In this document: positions 1-6,466 of the stretch, in pieces
How the letters are laid out: the number at the start of each line of letters is the position of its first letter
How positions within the stretch are numbered: the stretch's first letter is position 1
Origin: CAYMST01 sp964393115
GTDB taxonomy: Bacteria; Bacteroidota; Bacteroidia; Cytophagales; Cyclobacteriaceae
Reading direction: 5' to 3'
DNA: 6,529 bases
Assembly: GCA_964393115.1 (NCBI GenBank)
Contig: CAYMST010000267.1
Location: forward strand, 1-6,529
Translations under genes and position numbers: made by a program
The notes under the pieces: generated by a model
Database searches by the model: none
The model's input: the letters and a program-made list of their open reading frames with translations, nothing else
What the model was told of the DNA's origin: nothing

Positions 1-358
1 GTTTAACGGGCAACACTTGGTCTATTTACATGACTTTGGATAGCCAGCATTGAATGGAAACTATTTAATTATTTTACTTGACGGCATTGCCGTAGAAATT
101 AAAATGTAATATGAATCTTGGCTGGTGACCGTGGATCGCCACGATTCATAGCTGTTCTGTTGGAAAAAAGTTTTAAATATTTTGCCGAACCTACATCCTA
201 ATTCAAAAACTTACGTTTTCTGATATTGATGCAGATATGCGCATTTGGTTTATTTGAGACCTGAAAAGTATTTGTCAACATCAAAGAATAAGGTGATGAC
301 ATTCCTGGCGAGAAGTTATCGCTGTGGCTTGATACTTTAATGACAGTTTTGCTTAGAC
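1..358. other. Intergenic region without a supported gene
   Basis: All three forward frames entering from the left edge stop within the first 53 bases, so at most a very short tail of an upstream gene could lie here and none can be identified. No open frame of useful length lies between there and the regulator start at 359. The stretch holds two inverted repeats: a small perfect hairpin (ACGGC 81-85 with GCCGT 89-93) and the larger stem-loop at 110-150 listed separately. I see no T-run that would make either a terminator. The region presumably also carries the promoter of the regulator gene, but no strict Bacteroidota -33/-7 pair (TTTG and TAnnTTTG) could be placed. Confidence 0.6.
110..150. 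other. Bulged stem-loop of unknown function
   Basis: TATGAATC at 110-117 pairs perfectly with GATTCATA at 143-150 (8 bp). Inside it GTGG at 131-134 pairs with CCAC at 139-142 around an ATCG loop, leaving a one-sided bulge of about 13 bases (118-130). No T-tract follows on either strand, so an intrinsic terminator is unlikely. It could be a structured RNA leader, the tip of a larger non-coding RNA, or a protein-binding inverted repeat. Only the base pairing is seen; the function is unknown. Confidence 0.4.
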
Positions 359-1462
359 ATGGTTGAGGTATTTTATTTATGGATCATTTTTGGTGGGTTG
401 CTCTTTGGTGTGAGTGTATTGCTTTTTAAGCGCGATTTATTGAATAACTTTCTCGGTTTTTTTTTTCTAGTTCTTGGACTGCATGCTACTTTAAGGTATT
501 TTGTATGGTTTTCACCCCTCAAGTTTAATTTTCCCTGGATAATAGGAGCTGGGAATGTATTTAATCTTTTATTTGGTCCACTACTATACCTTTACATAAG
601 AGTATTAATCTATAAGAAGCTCAAGCAAAATGAATACCTGCATCTCATTCCTGCAGCGCTTTATTTATCCTTATTTATTAGCTATCAGTTAATCATTAGG
701 CCTGAGCGGTTCACCGACTTCCTAAATACGGACTTATACAAAGTTGTTGTGTTTGCCAGAGTATTTTCGAGCTTTGGCTATCTCATTTTGTGCATTCGGT
801 TATTCATAAAGTACACAACTACAAATAAAAGATCCTTTGAAAGGTGGGTTACCATTTGGTTCGCAACAAGTATTATGTTTGTTGGTTTTGATGCCATTAT
901 CAATACTTATTTTATTGTCAGTTTTATTGGCACCTATAAGATGGCCAACGAGGACAGTATGATACTGGAATACCTTGGTAATTCACTTCACTTATTCATT
1001 GTTACGATGATGCACTTATATGCCATGAGACACCCCGCCGTGTTTGAACTCTTGAAGCTGAAAATTATGCAGAAGCGCTCTATCTTGGATAGACTAGAGG
1101 AAGATGAAGTAGATGGTATTTTATCGGCGTTTAAGGGAGTACTTCAAGACAAGAAGCTTTATCTGCGTCATGATTTGACGGAGTCTGAACTGGCATCGGA
1201 GTTAAGTGTCCAGCCTTACATTCTCAGCAAAATCATAAATGACAAAATGGAAATGAATTTTAATCGCTACATTAATCATTTACGCGTGGAGGAGGCCAAA
1301 AGAATAATGAAAGAACCTACAAACCATGATCTAACCATATATGCCATAGCGCGAGAATGCGGGTTTAATTCTGAATCTGTGTTTTATGCTAATTTCAAAA
1401 CCCAAAATGGCATGACACCAACTCAATACAGGCGACAGTTGAAGTACAAACAAGAGGGTTAG
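359..1462 (+). CDS. Membrane-anchored AraC-family transcriptional regulator
   Basis: This 367-residue protein joins an integral-membrane N-terminal half to a C-terminal AraC/XylS-type DNA-binding domain. Hydrophobic segments lie at about residues 5-23, 29-50, 59-84, 91-113, 130-152, 163-190 and 203-222, giving about seven helices. A charged linker follows (about 227-265). The DNA-binding part has a first helix-turn-helix at about 273-295 (LTESELASELSVQPYILSKI) and a second at about 325-351, containing the family signature IARECGFNSESVFYANFK and ending in GMTPTQYRRQ. Related architectures are common in Bacteroidota and are thought to sense a membrane or extracellular signal and act directly on DNA; ligand and targets cannot be read from the sequence. 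ATG at 359 is the chosen start because an in-frame TGA lies at 341-343. There is no Shine-Dalgarno sequence, as is usual in this phylum. The next gene lies 109 bases downstream on the same strand. Confidence 0.93.
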   Translation: MVEVFYLWIIFGGLLFGVSVLLFKRDLLNNFLGFFFLVLGLHATLRYFVWFSPLKFNFPWIIGAGNVFNLLFGPLLYLYIRVLIYKKLKQNEYLHLIPAALYLSLFISYQLIIRPERFTDFLNTDLYKVVVFARVFSSFGYLILCIRLFIKYTTTNKRSFERWVTIWFATSIMFVGFDAIINTYFIVSFIGTYKMANEDSMILEYLGNSLHLFIVTMMHLYAMRHPAVFELLKLKIMQKRSILDRLEEDEVDGILSAFKGVLQDKKLYLRHDLTESELASELSVQPYILSKIINDKMEMNFNRYINHLRVEEAKRIMKEPTNHDLTIYAIARECGFNSESVFYANFKTQNGMTPTQYRRQLKYKQEG

Positions 1463-1557
1463 TACCGGCATCAGGCTAATGTTTGTCGTTGATATGTCAG
1501 AAGTCGCCGTAGTTATCAAACTACAGGGTTATTGACTCGTTTCTTTATAAGTGATTG

Positions 1558-1565
1558 AAGGAGGT
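1558..1565 (+). promoter_or_regulatory. Strong Shine-Dalgarno sequence setting the 1572 start
   Basis: AAGGAGGT at 1558-1565 is a near-perfect anti-16S match, six bases before the ATG at 1572. The GTG at 1551 that would open a longer frame lies upstream of this site, so the longer frame would translate the ribosome-binding site itself. The other genes in the window show no comparable motif. Confidence 0.8.
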
Positions 1566-1571
1566 AAATTG

Positions 1572-2048
1572 ATGACTGGACCACTACAGGATAAGTTTGT
1601 ACAAGACGATTTGATTTTGGGGCAGGCAAGGAACATAATCTACAGCTGTTGTTTGGGGTGTTTTGAAGTAGAGTTACCTATTGTTATGTTTCACTTGACC
1701 AATCCTAAACCAAGTGTAGAGGAGATTAAAGAGTATTTTACCTTACAAGACCAAATATTCAGTCAGTGCAATACCCCTTTCGTTTTTGTAGCAGATACCA
1801 GCCCGATAAAATCTATGTTTAATAGTGAGATTAGAACGCTCATGTCGAATAGCATTGTAGAAATTGAACAGAAACACGGGAAAAAAATGTTGGGCGTTTT
1901 TCTAATTGCCAAAAATCAGCTGACAAAGCTTCTTATTAAGCTAGTGAATTACTTAAACCCACCCATTGTTCCGCAAACTATTTGTGCTTCAAGACAAATG
2001 GCATTGACTGAAGCGCAAGCGATATTAGAGTCGAATTTGGTAGTCTAA
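1572..2048 (+). CDS. Small cytosolic STAS/SpoIIAA-like protein (hypothetical)
   Basis: The protein is 158 residues from the ATG at 1572. A GTG at 1551 would add seven residues but is rejected because the Shine-Dalgarno sequence lies inside that extension. There is no signal peptide and no convincing membrane helix. The chain alternates strand-like and helix-like stretches: a strand around VELPIVMFHLT, a helix around SVEEIKEYFTLQDQIF, a strand PFVFVADTSPI, a helix over NSEIRTLMSNSIVEIEQKHG, a strand KMLGVFLIAK, a hydrophobic helix QLTKLLIKLVNYL, and a final helix ALTEAQAILES. This order, and the strand-ending AD after a hydrophobic run, recall the SpoIIAA/STAS-like fold of small Bacteroidota proteins; that is a fold impression, not a confirmed family assignment. 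A cluster of three cysteines (CCLGC) sits near residues 26-30. It may be transcribed together with the regulator upstream or from its own promoter. Function is unknown. Confidence 0.8.
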   Translation: MTGPLQDKFVQDDLILGQARNIIYSCCLGCFEVELPIVMFHLTNPKPSVEEIKEYFTLQDQIFSQCNTPFVFVADTSPIKSMFNSEIRTLMSNSIVEIEQKHGKKMLGVFLIAKNQLTKLLIKLVNYLNPPIVPQTICASRQMALTEAQAILESNLVV

Positions 2049-2143
2049 CTTCCTCCGCTCTGTCCAATCCTTATTACGATTTTAATCATATAATTCCCTG
2101 ATCCTTTAAGTGCTGTAAATGTCACTTTGTCATGTTGTTTTTT

Positions 2144-2179
2144 TTTGGCACAGCAATTGACATAACAAGGGCGTATTTG
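2144..2179 (+). promoter_or_regulatory. Possible dnaK promoter region, type unresolved
   Basis: Two imperfect readings overlap here. For the Bacteroidota housekeeping factor, TTTG at 2144-2147 could be the -33 element and CGTATTTG at 2172-2179 a -7 element, but the TA of TAnnTTTG is missing and the 24-base spacing is slightly long. For sigma-54, TGGCAC at 2146-2151 followed five bases later by TTGA at 2157-2160 matches the -24 box well, but the -12 box has GA instead of the near-invariant GC. A T9 tract (2138-2146) lies just upstream. No CIRCE (HrcA) inverted repeat is present between 2049 and 2208. Confidence 0.25.
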
Positions 2180-2208
2180 AAGAATTAAGAATCTACAAAC
2201 TATAGAAA

Positions 2209-4146
2209 ATGGGCAAGATTATAGGAATTGATTTAGGGACTACCAACTCTTGTGTTTCCGTGATGGAAGGTAACGAGCCTGTTGTTATCCCAAACAGTGA
2301 AGGACGAAGAACAACTCCTTCGATTGTTGCTTTTTTGGATAACGGTAACGGAGAGAGGAAAGTAGGGGACCCAGCAAAAAGACAAGCAATTACAAACCCG
2401 ACAAATACAGTTTCTTCTGTAAAGAGGTTTATGGGGAAGAAATACTCGGATGTATCCTCGGAGATGAAAAACGTATCTTACGGCGTAGAAAGTGGGAATA
2501 ACGATACGGTAAGGGTTAAAATAGGAGATAGACAATATACACCACAGGAGCTTTCTGCCATGATTCTTCAGAAGATGAAGTCTACAGCAGAAGACTACTT
2601 GGGTACTGAAGTTAAAGAAGCTGTAGTAACGGTCCCTGCTTACTTCAATGATGCTGAAAGACAAGCAACAAAAGAGGCTGGTACAATTGCCGGTTTGGAA
2701 GTTAAGAGAATTATAAACGAGCCAACAGCTGCCGCTCTGGCTTACGGATTGGATAAGAAAAACTCCGATATGAAAATCGCAGTGTATGACCTAGGTGGTG
2801 GTACATTCGATATTTCTATTTTGGAACTCGGAGATGGAGTGTTTGAGGTGTTATCGACGAACGGTGATGTACACTTGGGTGGTGATGACTTCGATGCTGT
2901 CATTATTAACTGGTTAGCAGAAGAGTTCTTATCTGACGAGGGCATTGACTTACGAAAAGACCCAATGGCTCTTCAGAGACTTAAAGAGGCTGCCGAAAAG
3001 GCAAAAATAGAGTTGTCGAGCGGTACAAGCACTGAAATTAACTTGCCATACATCATGCCAGTTGATGGAGTGCCAAAACACCTTGTGAGATCTTTGTCTA
3101 GATCAAAATTTGAGCAATTATCTGATAGTTTAGTACAGCGCTCAATGAATCCTGTAAAGAAAGCTTTAGATGATGCAGGTCTTTCTACCTCAGAAATTGA
3201 TGAAGTAATCCTTGTTGGTGGATCTACTCGTATTCCTAAAATTCAGGAAGAAGTTGAGAAGTTCTTTGGTAAGAAGCCTTCGAAAGGCGTCAACCCTGAT
3301 GAGGTAGTGGCGATTGGTGCGGCTATTCAAGGTGGTGTATTAACTGGTGAAGTAAAAGACGTTCTATTACTTGACGTAACACCGCTTTCATTAGGTATCG
3401 AAACATTAGGTGGAGTATTTACGAAGCTTATTGAGTCAAATACGACTATTCCTTCTAAAAAGTCGGAAGTATTCTCGACAGCAGCGGATAATCAGCCATC
3501 AGTGGAAATTCACGTGCTACAGGGAGAACGTTCTATGGCCAAGGATAATAAGACTATTGGTCGATTCCACTTAGACGGTATTCCACCAGCACCAAGAGGA
3601 GTACCTCAGGTAGAAGTTACTTTCGATATTGACGCTAATGGTATCCTAAATGTTTCGGCAAAAGATAAGGGAACTGGTAAAGAGCAAAAAATTAGAATAG
3701 AGGCTTCTTCAGGTCTTACCGATGAGGAGATCGAAAAGATGAAGAATGAAGCAAAAGCGAATGCTGATGCTGACAAAGAAGCCAAAGAAAAGATCGATAA
3801 AATCAACCAGGCAGACTCGTTAATCTTCCAAACGGAGAAGCAAATGAGCGAGTTCGGTGATAAGCTTTCTGACGGTAACAAGGCACCAATTGAGGCAGCT
3901 TTAACGAAGTTGAAGGAGGCACATGCTTCACAGGATGCTGCTGCGATAGATACTGCTATGAATGAGTTGAATACCGCATGGCAAGCTGCTAGTCAGGAAA
4001 TATATGCTGCACAGCAAGCTGCTGGTGGAGCTCCTGGCGCAGATCCGTCTGCTGCCGCAGGTGATGCTGGTGCTACTAGTGATGCTTCATCTGGAGCAGA
4101 TGATGTTGCCGATGTTGAGTTTGAAGAAGTAGATGATAAGAAATAA
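2209..4146 (+). CDS. dnaK: Molecular chaperone DnaK (Hsp70)
   Basis: The 645-residue protein is the full usual length of bacterial Hsp70, the ATP-driven cytosolic chaperone that binds exposed hydrophobic peptides with DnaJ and GrpE as partners. The nucleotide-binding domain spans about residues 1-382. It contains the phosphate-1 loop IGIDLGTTNS (5-14, with D8), K72, the NEPTAAALAYG connector (E171), the phosphate-2 loop VYDLGGGTFD (192-201, with D194 and T199) and the adenosine motif ILVGGSTRIPK (334-344). The hydrophobic linker DVLLLD is at 384-389. The beta substrate-binding domain runs to about 505 and the helical lid to about 600. A flexible Ala/Gly-rich tail ends in DVEFEEVDDKK. All key residues are present and nothing is truncated. 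The start has no Shine-Dalgarno sequence but an A-rich leader (ATAGAAA). grpE and dnaJ are not adjacent. The gene sits alone between a 160-base upstream gap and its own terminator, which implies a single-gene transcript. Confidence 0.99.
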   Translation: MGKIIGIDLGTTNSCVSVMEGNEPVVIPNSEGRRTTPSIVAFLDNGNGERKVGDPAKRQAITNPTNTVSSVKRFMGKKYSDVSSEMKNVSYGVESGNNDTVRVKIGDRQYTPQELSAMILQKMKSTAEDYLGTEVKEAVVTVPAYFNDAERQATKEAGTIAGLEVKRIINEPTAAALAYGLDKKNSDMKIAVYDLGGGTFDISILELGDGVFEVLSTNGDVHLGGDDFDAVIINWLAEEFLSDEGIDLRKDPMALQRLKEAAEKAKIELSSGTSTEINLPYIMPVDGVPKHLVRSLSRSKFEQLSDSLVQRSMNPVKKALDDAGLSTSEIDEVILVGGSTRIPKIQEEVEKFFGKKPSKGVNPDEVVAIGAAIQGGVLTGEVKDVLLLDVTPLSLGIETLGGVFTKLIESNTTIPSKKSEVFSTAADNQPSVEIHVLQGERSMAKDNKTIGRFHLDGIPPAPRGVPQVEVTFDIDANGILNVSAKDKGTGKEQKIRIEASSGLTDEEIEKMKNEAKANADADKEAKEKIDKINQADSLIFQTEKQMSEFGDKLSDGNKAPIEAALTKLKEAHASQDAAAIDTAMNELNTAWQAASQEIYAAQQAAGGAPGADPSAAAGDAGATSDASSGADDVADVEFEEVDDKK

Positions 4147-4170
4147 TCTTATTTCAAGTTAACATATGGA

Positions 4171-4201
4171 GCCGGTCTAATTTTTAGATCGGCTTTTTTT
4201 T
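4171..4201 (+). terminator. Rho-independent terminator of dnaK
   Basis: GCCGGTCTAA at 4171-4180 pairs with TTAGATCGGC at 4184-4193 around a three-base T loop, a 10-bp stem with one G-T wobble, followed directly by eight T residues at 4194-4201. It begins 25 bases after the dnaK stop codon. The gene at 4235 therefore probably needs its own promoter or depends on read-through. Confidence 0.92.
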
Positions 4202-4234
4202 GTCCATTTGAGGGCAGCCAGAAACACCTATGAT

Positions 4235-4750
4235 ATGAATCTATTGAATTTATGGGTTCGCAAAGAGTCCCTTACATATGTTCTTAGTATTTGTCTTCTC
4301 TTGGTTAAAACCACTGGTTGTCAGAGAAGTTCAACTCAAGGTGGTGCTCATGAGTCAATTAGAGAAGATATTTATGAGTTAAGAAGAATTATTAATGTGC
4401 CATTTGAGCCAACTTCGGTTAAATGGCAATTAATTGAGCTTGGGAAATATGATTCAAGAACCCCAGGTTTAAGCGATTCAAAAGTTTTAGCAATATTAGA
4501 GTATAATGTTTCAGATCTGCGACTATTAATAGAGGAAGATGAAAAAGCTATTAATCAGGATATTTATTTAGAGAAGAACTTTTTGGAAAGTTGGTTTCCA
4601 GATGAAATTAAGAATAGTTTCTTTTTCGAAGATGGATATTTAAGGATAAAAAGTAGGGCCTACAATGCTGATCTATTTAGTAGATATCCTTATTCAGATG
4701 GATTTTTCTTTATGCATAAAAATTTAGTGTTTGTCTGGTTACAAACTTGA
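4235..4750 (+). CDS. Hypothetical small exported or lipoprotein-like protein
   Basis: The protein is 171 residues from ATG at 4235. The frame is open back to a TTG at 4208, but that codon lies only six bases after the dnaK terminator T-run and would add a polar extension ahead of the apparent signal sequence, so the ATG is preferred. The N-terminus has a positive patch (VRK, residues 8-10) and a hydrophobic run (about 13-24), then KTTGCQ with Cys29. This resembles a type II signal peptide, but Thr at -3 and Lys at -4 make the lipobox poor. The remainder is acidic and hydrophilic with many aromatics, and ends in a conserved-looking stretch, YLRIKSRAYNADLFSRYPYS, followed by FFFMHKNLVFVWLQT. 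I do not recognise the family and propose no function. The coding region is clearly more AT-rich than dnaK. Downstream lies the gene-free stretch 4751-5056. Confidence 0.65.
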   Translation: MNLLNLWVRKESLTYVLSICLLLVKTTGCQRSSTQGGAHESIREDIYELRRIINVPFEPTSVKWQLIELGKYDSRTPGLSDSKVLAILEYNVSDLRLLIEEDEKAINQDIYLEKNFLESWFPDEIKNSFFFEDGYLRIKSRAYNADLFSRYPYSDGFFFMHKNLVFVWLQT

Positions 4751-4756
4751 GAAGCA

Positions 4757-4980
4757 GTGTGATGGATTTGCTTAAAAGTGCTAGGACGAGTAGTACGATC
4801 CACTAGGATTGATCTATGCAATAGGTGTTATTCTGAAAATGTAATATGTTTTCTGTCATAAAGTTATACCCTGAAAGCCTCTAACGAGGGATGAAAGTGG
4901 AGGATCTCATGAAGAGATGTATATGCTAACATAAACTCGCAAAGAATGCCTTAAGCAGAAATGATGTATTCGTGATCTAG
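4757..4980 (+). ncRNA. Structured non-coding segment, possible 5' fragment of a group II intron
   Basis: The gap between the two convergent gene sets (4751-5056) carries no open frame of note, but 4757-4980 reads like structured RNA. It opens with GTGTG (4757-4761), a form of the conserved group II intron 5' end. Local pairings are TGGAT 4763-4767 with ATCCA 4798-4802, CCTC 4878-4881 with GAGG 4886-4889, ATCTC 4904-4908 with GAGAT 4914-4918, and GAATGC 4944-4949 with GTATTC 4966-4971 (one wobble). Between them are purine-rich joiners such as CTGAAAGC and GATGAAAGTGG, of the kind found in group II domain I. There is no reverse transcriptase frame, domain V or 3' end, so if it is an intron it is a non-functional remnant. 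Alternatives are another structured RNA or chance pairing. The rest of the gap, 4981-5056, shows nothing definite. Confidence 0.3.
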
Positions 4981-5056
4981 AAGAAGAAGTCTTGCTTCGA
5001 ATTGTGCTTTTTCAATTTTTGGAGTTAAGTAATCATGTTCGAACTATTTCGACGTT

Positions 5057-5566
5057 TTACTTCATCTTCACAATTTCCCAGAGTAGGCCATCATGTCCTC
5101 GATCATCCTCTTGTACTACGTACACCCCATTCTCTGTTCGATCATGGTATGGCCCAATGGGCTTATGACTATTGCCATTTCGCAGCTTGAAATAGCCAGA
5201 CTCATGATAAGGTTGTATTCGCCATAAATAACTCGGGTATCGACGGTCTTTGCCTTGTACGCAGACGGCATTTTCGTTGCGACTATGTCGGTATACGGTC
5301 AAATAAAGTCCGGTGTGAAGATTTCGAATGAAATACTTTCCTGTTTTGGTATATTGAAGTTGCCAGACAGAACTTTCTCGCTCTCCCTTTTCCCATTGGT
5401 ATATGCGATAGCCCCTTTTAGTGGAGTCGTTATAGACACACATGGCTTTCCCGCTTTTTTTATTAATAATTTGGTAGCGCTCATCGGGAAGAAATTGCGC
5501 AAAAAGAGAATGAGATATAATAGTGAAAAAGACTATTAGGATAACCCACAGTTTCATACTAGACAT
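5057..5566 (-). CDS. Secreted ricin-B-like beta-trefoil (lectin-type) protein
   Basis: The 169-residue protein starts at ATG 5566, with an alternative ATG three codons inside at 5557. Residues 1-23 form a Sec signal peptide (LWVILIVFFTIISHSLFA, cleavage probably before Gln24), so the mature protein of about 146 residues is exported to the periplasm or beyond. The mature part is a single beta-trefoil of three similar repeats. They begin at about residues 31 (YQIINKKSGKAMCVYN), 78 (YFIRNLHTGLYLTVYR) and 125 (YFKLRNGNSHKPIGPYH), and each closes with a tryptophan motif: VWQL (W68), LWRI (W115), LWEI (W163). This is the ricin-B/RICIN pattern, a fold that usually binds carbohydrate; the glutamine of the classic QxW motif is not kept, so sugar binding is inferred. 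C43 and C102 might form a disulfide. There is no attached enzyme domain. It follows the hydrolase gene by 24 bases on the same strand, so the two are probably co-transcribed. Confidence 0.88.
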   Translation of the reverse strand: MSSMKLWVILIVFFTIISHSLFAQFLPDERYQIINKKSGKAMCVYNDSTKRGYRIYQWEKGERESSVWQLQYTKTGKYFIRNLHTGLYLTVYRHSRNENAVCVQGKDRRYPSYLWRIQPYHESGYFKLRNGNSHKPIGPYHDRTENGVYVVQEDDRGHDGLLWEIVKMK

Positions 5567-5590
5567 ATTACGTCAATTTTATAGCAAACG

Positions 5591-6466
5591 TTAGTGTAAT
5601 AAAAACGTGATTGCTTTTTTTATGATCGACGGAGCTTTCAAAATGCGAAAATGCCCTAATTTTTCGGTAAATAAATACTCTGGTGTATTCCAACCTACTG
5701 ATAACTTCATAACTTCCTCTACAGGTACAATATCATCTCCATGATCATGAATGATCAATATTCTGTTGTTAGAAATTTTTGGACCTATATTTTCCAGCGA
5801 GTAATCCTCAATCTGGGTTTTTAATATATTTTCTATCCTATCCAAAAACGAATTATAGGTCTTCCTTCCCAAATCTAAGAAACCTACTAAAGACTCAAAA
5901 TAATTTTTTAGGCTCGGTATCATGCTGATCAATACAACCTTTCGGATATCATGTGAAACTTTCTTTTGAGCCAATAATGATGCAATAGTACAGGCTCCAA
6001 AAGAATGACCAATGATATATTCAATACCCCTATTGTCTGTTCCTTTACTTTCGGTGAAATAATCTAGAACGATAGATAATGCTTCCATGTTTCGAACTAG
6101 GTTGTTTGTTTTAAACGAAGACTCACCATGAGCAGGTGCATCATAAGCAATCACGACAAAACCTTGTTCGAGAAGGGGTAGTACCCACTCACGATACGTG
6201 GTCGCCTTAGATTCCCAGCCGTGAACTAAAAGCACTTTCGGCCCAAAAGCCCCCCATTGATACGCTCTAATATTTCCTTTGCTCCCATCTGATAGATGAA
6301 TAGGAAGATTATATTCCCCTGCTGTATAAAGTACATCTTCTACTTTCTTTTTCTTGCTGTGGCGTGGAATAGAGTACATCTTCAATAATTGAGCACTGGC
6401 TATTCTTGGGGATACGAGGTCCATCAACCGAAAGTAAGCCCTAAGAAATTTATATTTAATGGGCAA
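5591..6466 (-). CDS. Alpha/beta hydrolase (serine hydrolase, substrate unknown)
   Basis: From a TTG at 6466 the protein is 291 residues and has a complete alpha/beta-hydrolase core: the oxyanion motif LLVHGW (79-84), DAPAHGES (109-116), the nucleophile elbow GHSFGA (153-158, with Ser155 as nucleophile), the acid in HDHGDDIVP (240-248, Asp244 or Asp245), and the catalytic His272 in KLGHFRIL. No signal peptide is evident, so it is probably cytosolic. The GHFRIL ending is familiar from Bacteroidota hydrolases of the esterase/lipase type; substrate cannot be predicted. The start is uncertain: no ATG or Shine-Dalgarno sequence lies near 6466, and the frame stays open without a stop to the right edge at 6529, so the true start may lie outside the window. 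An internal ATG at 6421 would cut off a conserved-looking RAYFRL helix. The gene leads into the lectin gene 24 bases downstream. Confidence 0.9.
   Translation of the reverse strand: MPIKYKFLRAYFRLMDLVSPRIASAQLLKMYSIPRHSKKKKVEDVLYTAGEYNLPIHLSDGSKGNIRAYQWGAFGPKVLLVHGWESKATTYREWVLPLLEQGFVVIAYDAPAHGESSFKTNNLVRNMEALSIVLDYFTESKGTDNRGIEYIIGHSFGACTIASLLAQKKVSHDIRKVVLISMIPSLKNYFESLVGFLDLGRKTYNSFLDRIENILKTQIEDYSLENIGPKISNNRILIIHDHGDDIVPVEEVMKLSVGWNTPEYLFTEKLGHFRILKAPSIIKKAITFLLH

Noticed and set aside
2..14. TTTAACGGGCAAC near the left edge resembles TTTAATGGGCAAC at 6455-6467 near the right edge, suggesting flanking repeats
   Set aside because: A 12-of-13 match is expected several times by chance in 6.5 kb, and the similarity does not extend further on either side.
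1331..1519. Minus-strand open frame over the end of the regulator gene
   Set aside because: It overlaps the conserved AraC helix-turn-helix codons and shows no domain or ribosome-binding site.
1509..1524. GTAGTT/AACTAC hairpin as terminator of the regulator gene
   Set aside because: The stem is only 6 bp and AT-rich, and it is followed by AGGGTTATTG rather than a T-run.
2049..2208. HrcA/CIRCE operator upstream of dnaK
   Set aside because: The expected inverted repeat TTAGCACTC-N9-GAGTGCTAA is absent on both strands.
2233..3881. Minus-strand open frames inside dnaK (2233-2664, 2742-2945, 3606-3881)
   Set aside because: All lie opposite a fully conserved dnaK; their translations are low-complexity, rich in serine, or without any domain.
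5000..5017. AATTG/CAATT hairpin in the gap between the convergent genes as a terminator
   Set aside because: Only 5 AT-rich base pairs with an eight-base loop and a short T-tail; too weak to call.
5255..5539. Plus-strand open frame of 94 codons opposite the lectin gene
   Set aside because: It is antisense to the secreted trefoil gene, which has a clear signal peptide and three repeats, and its translation has no recognisable domain.
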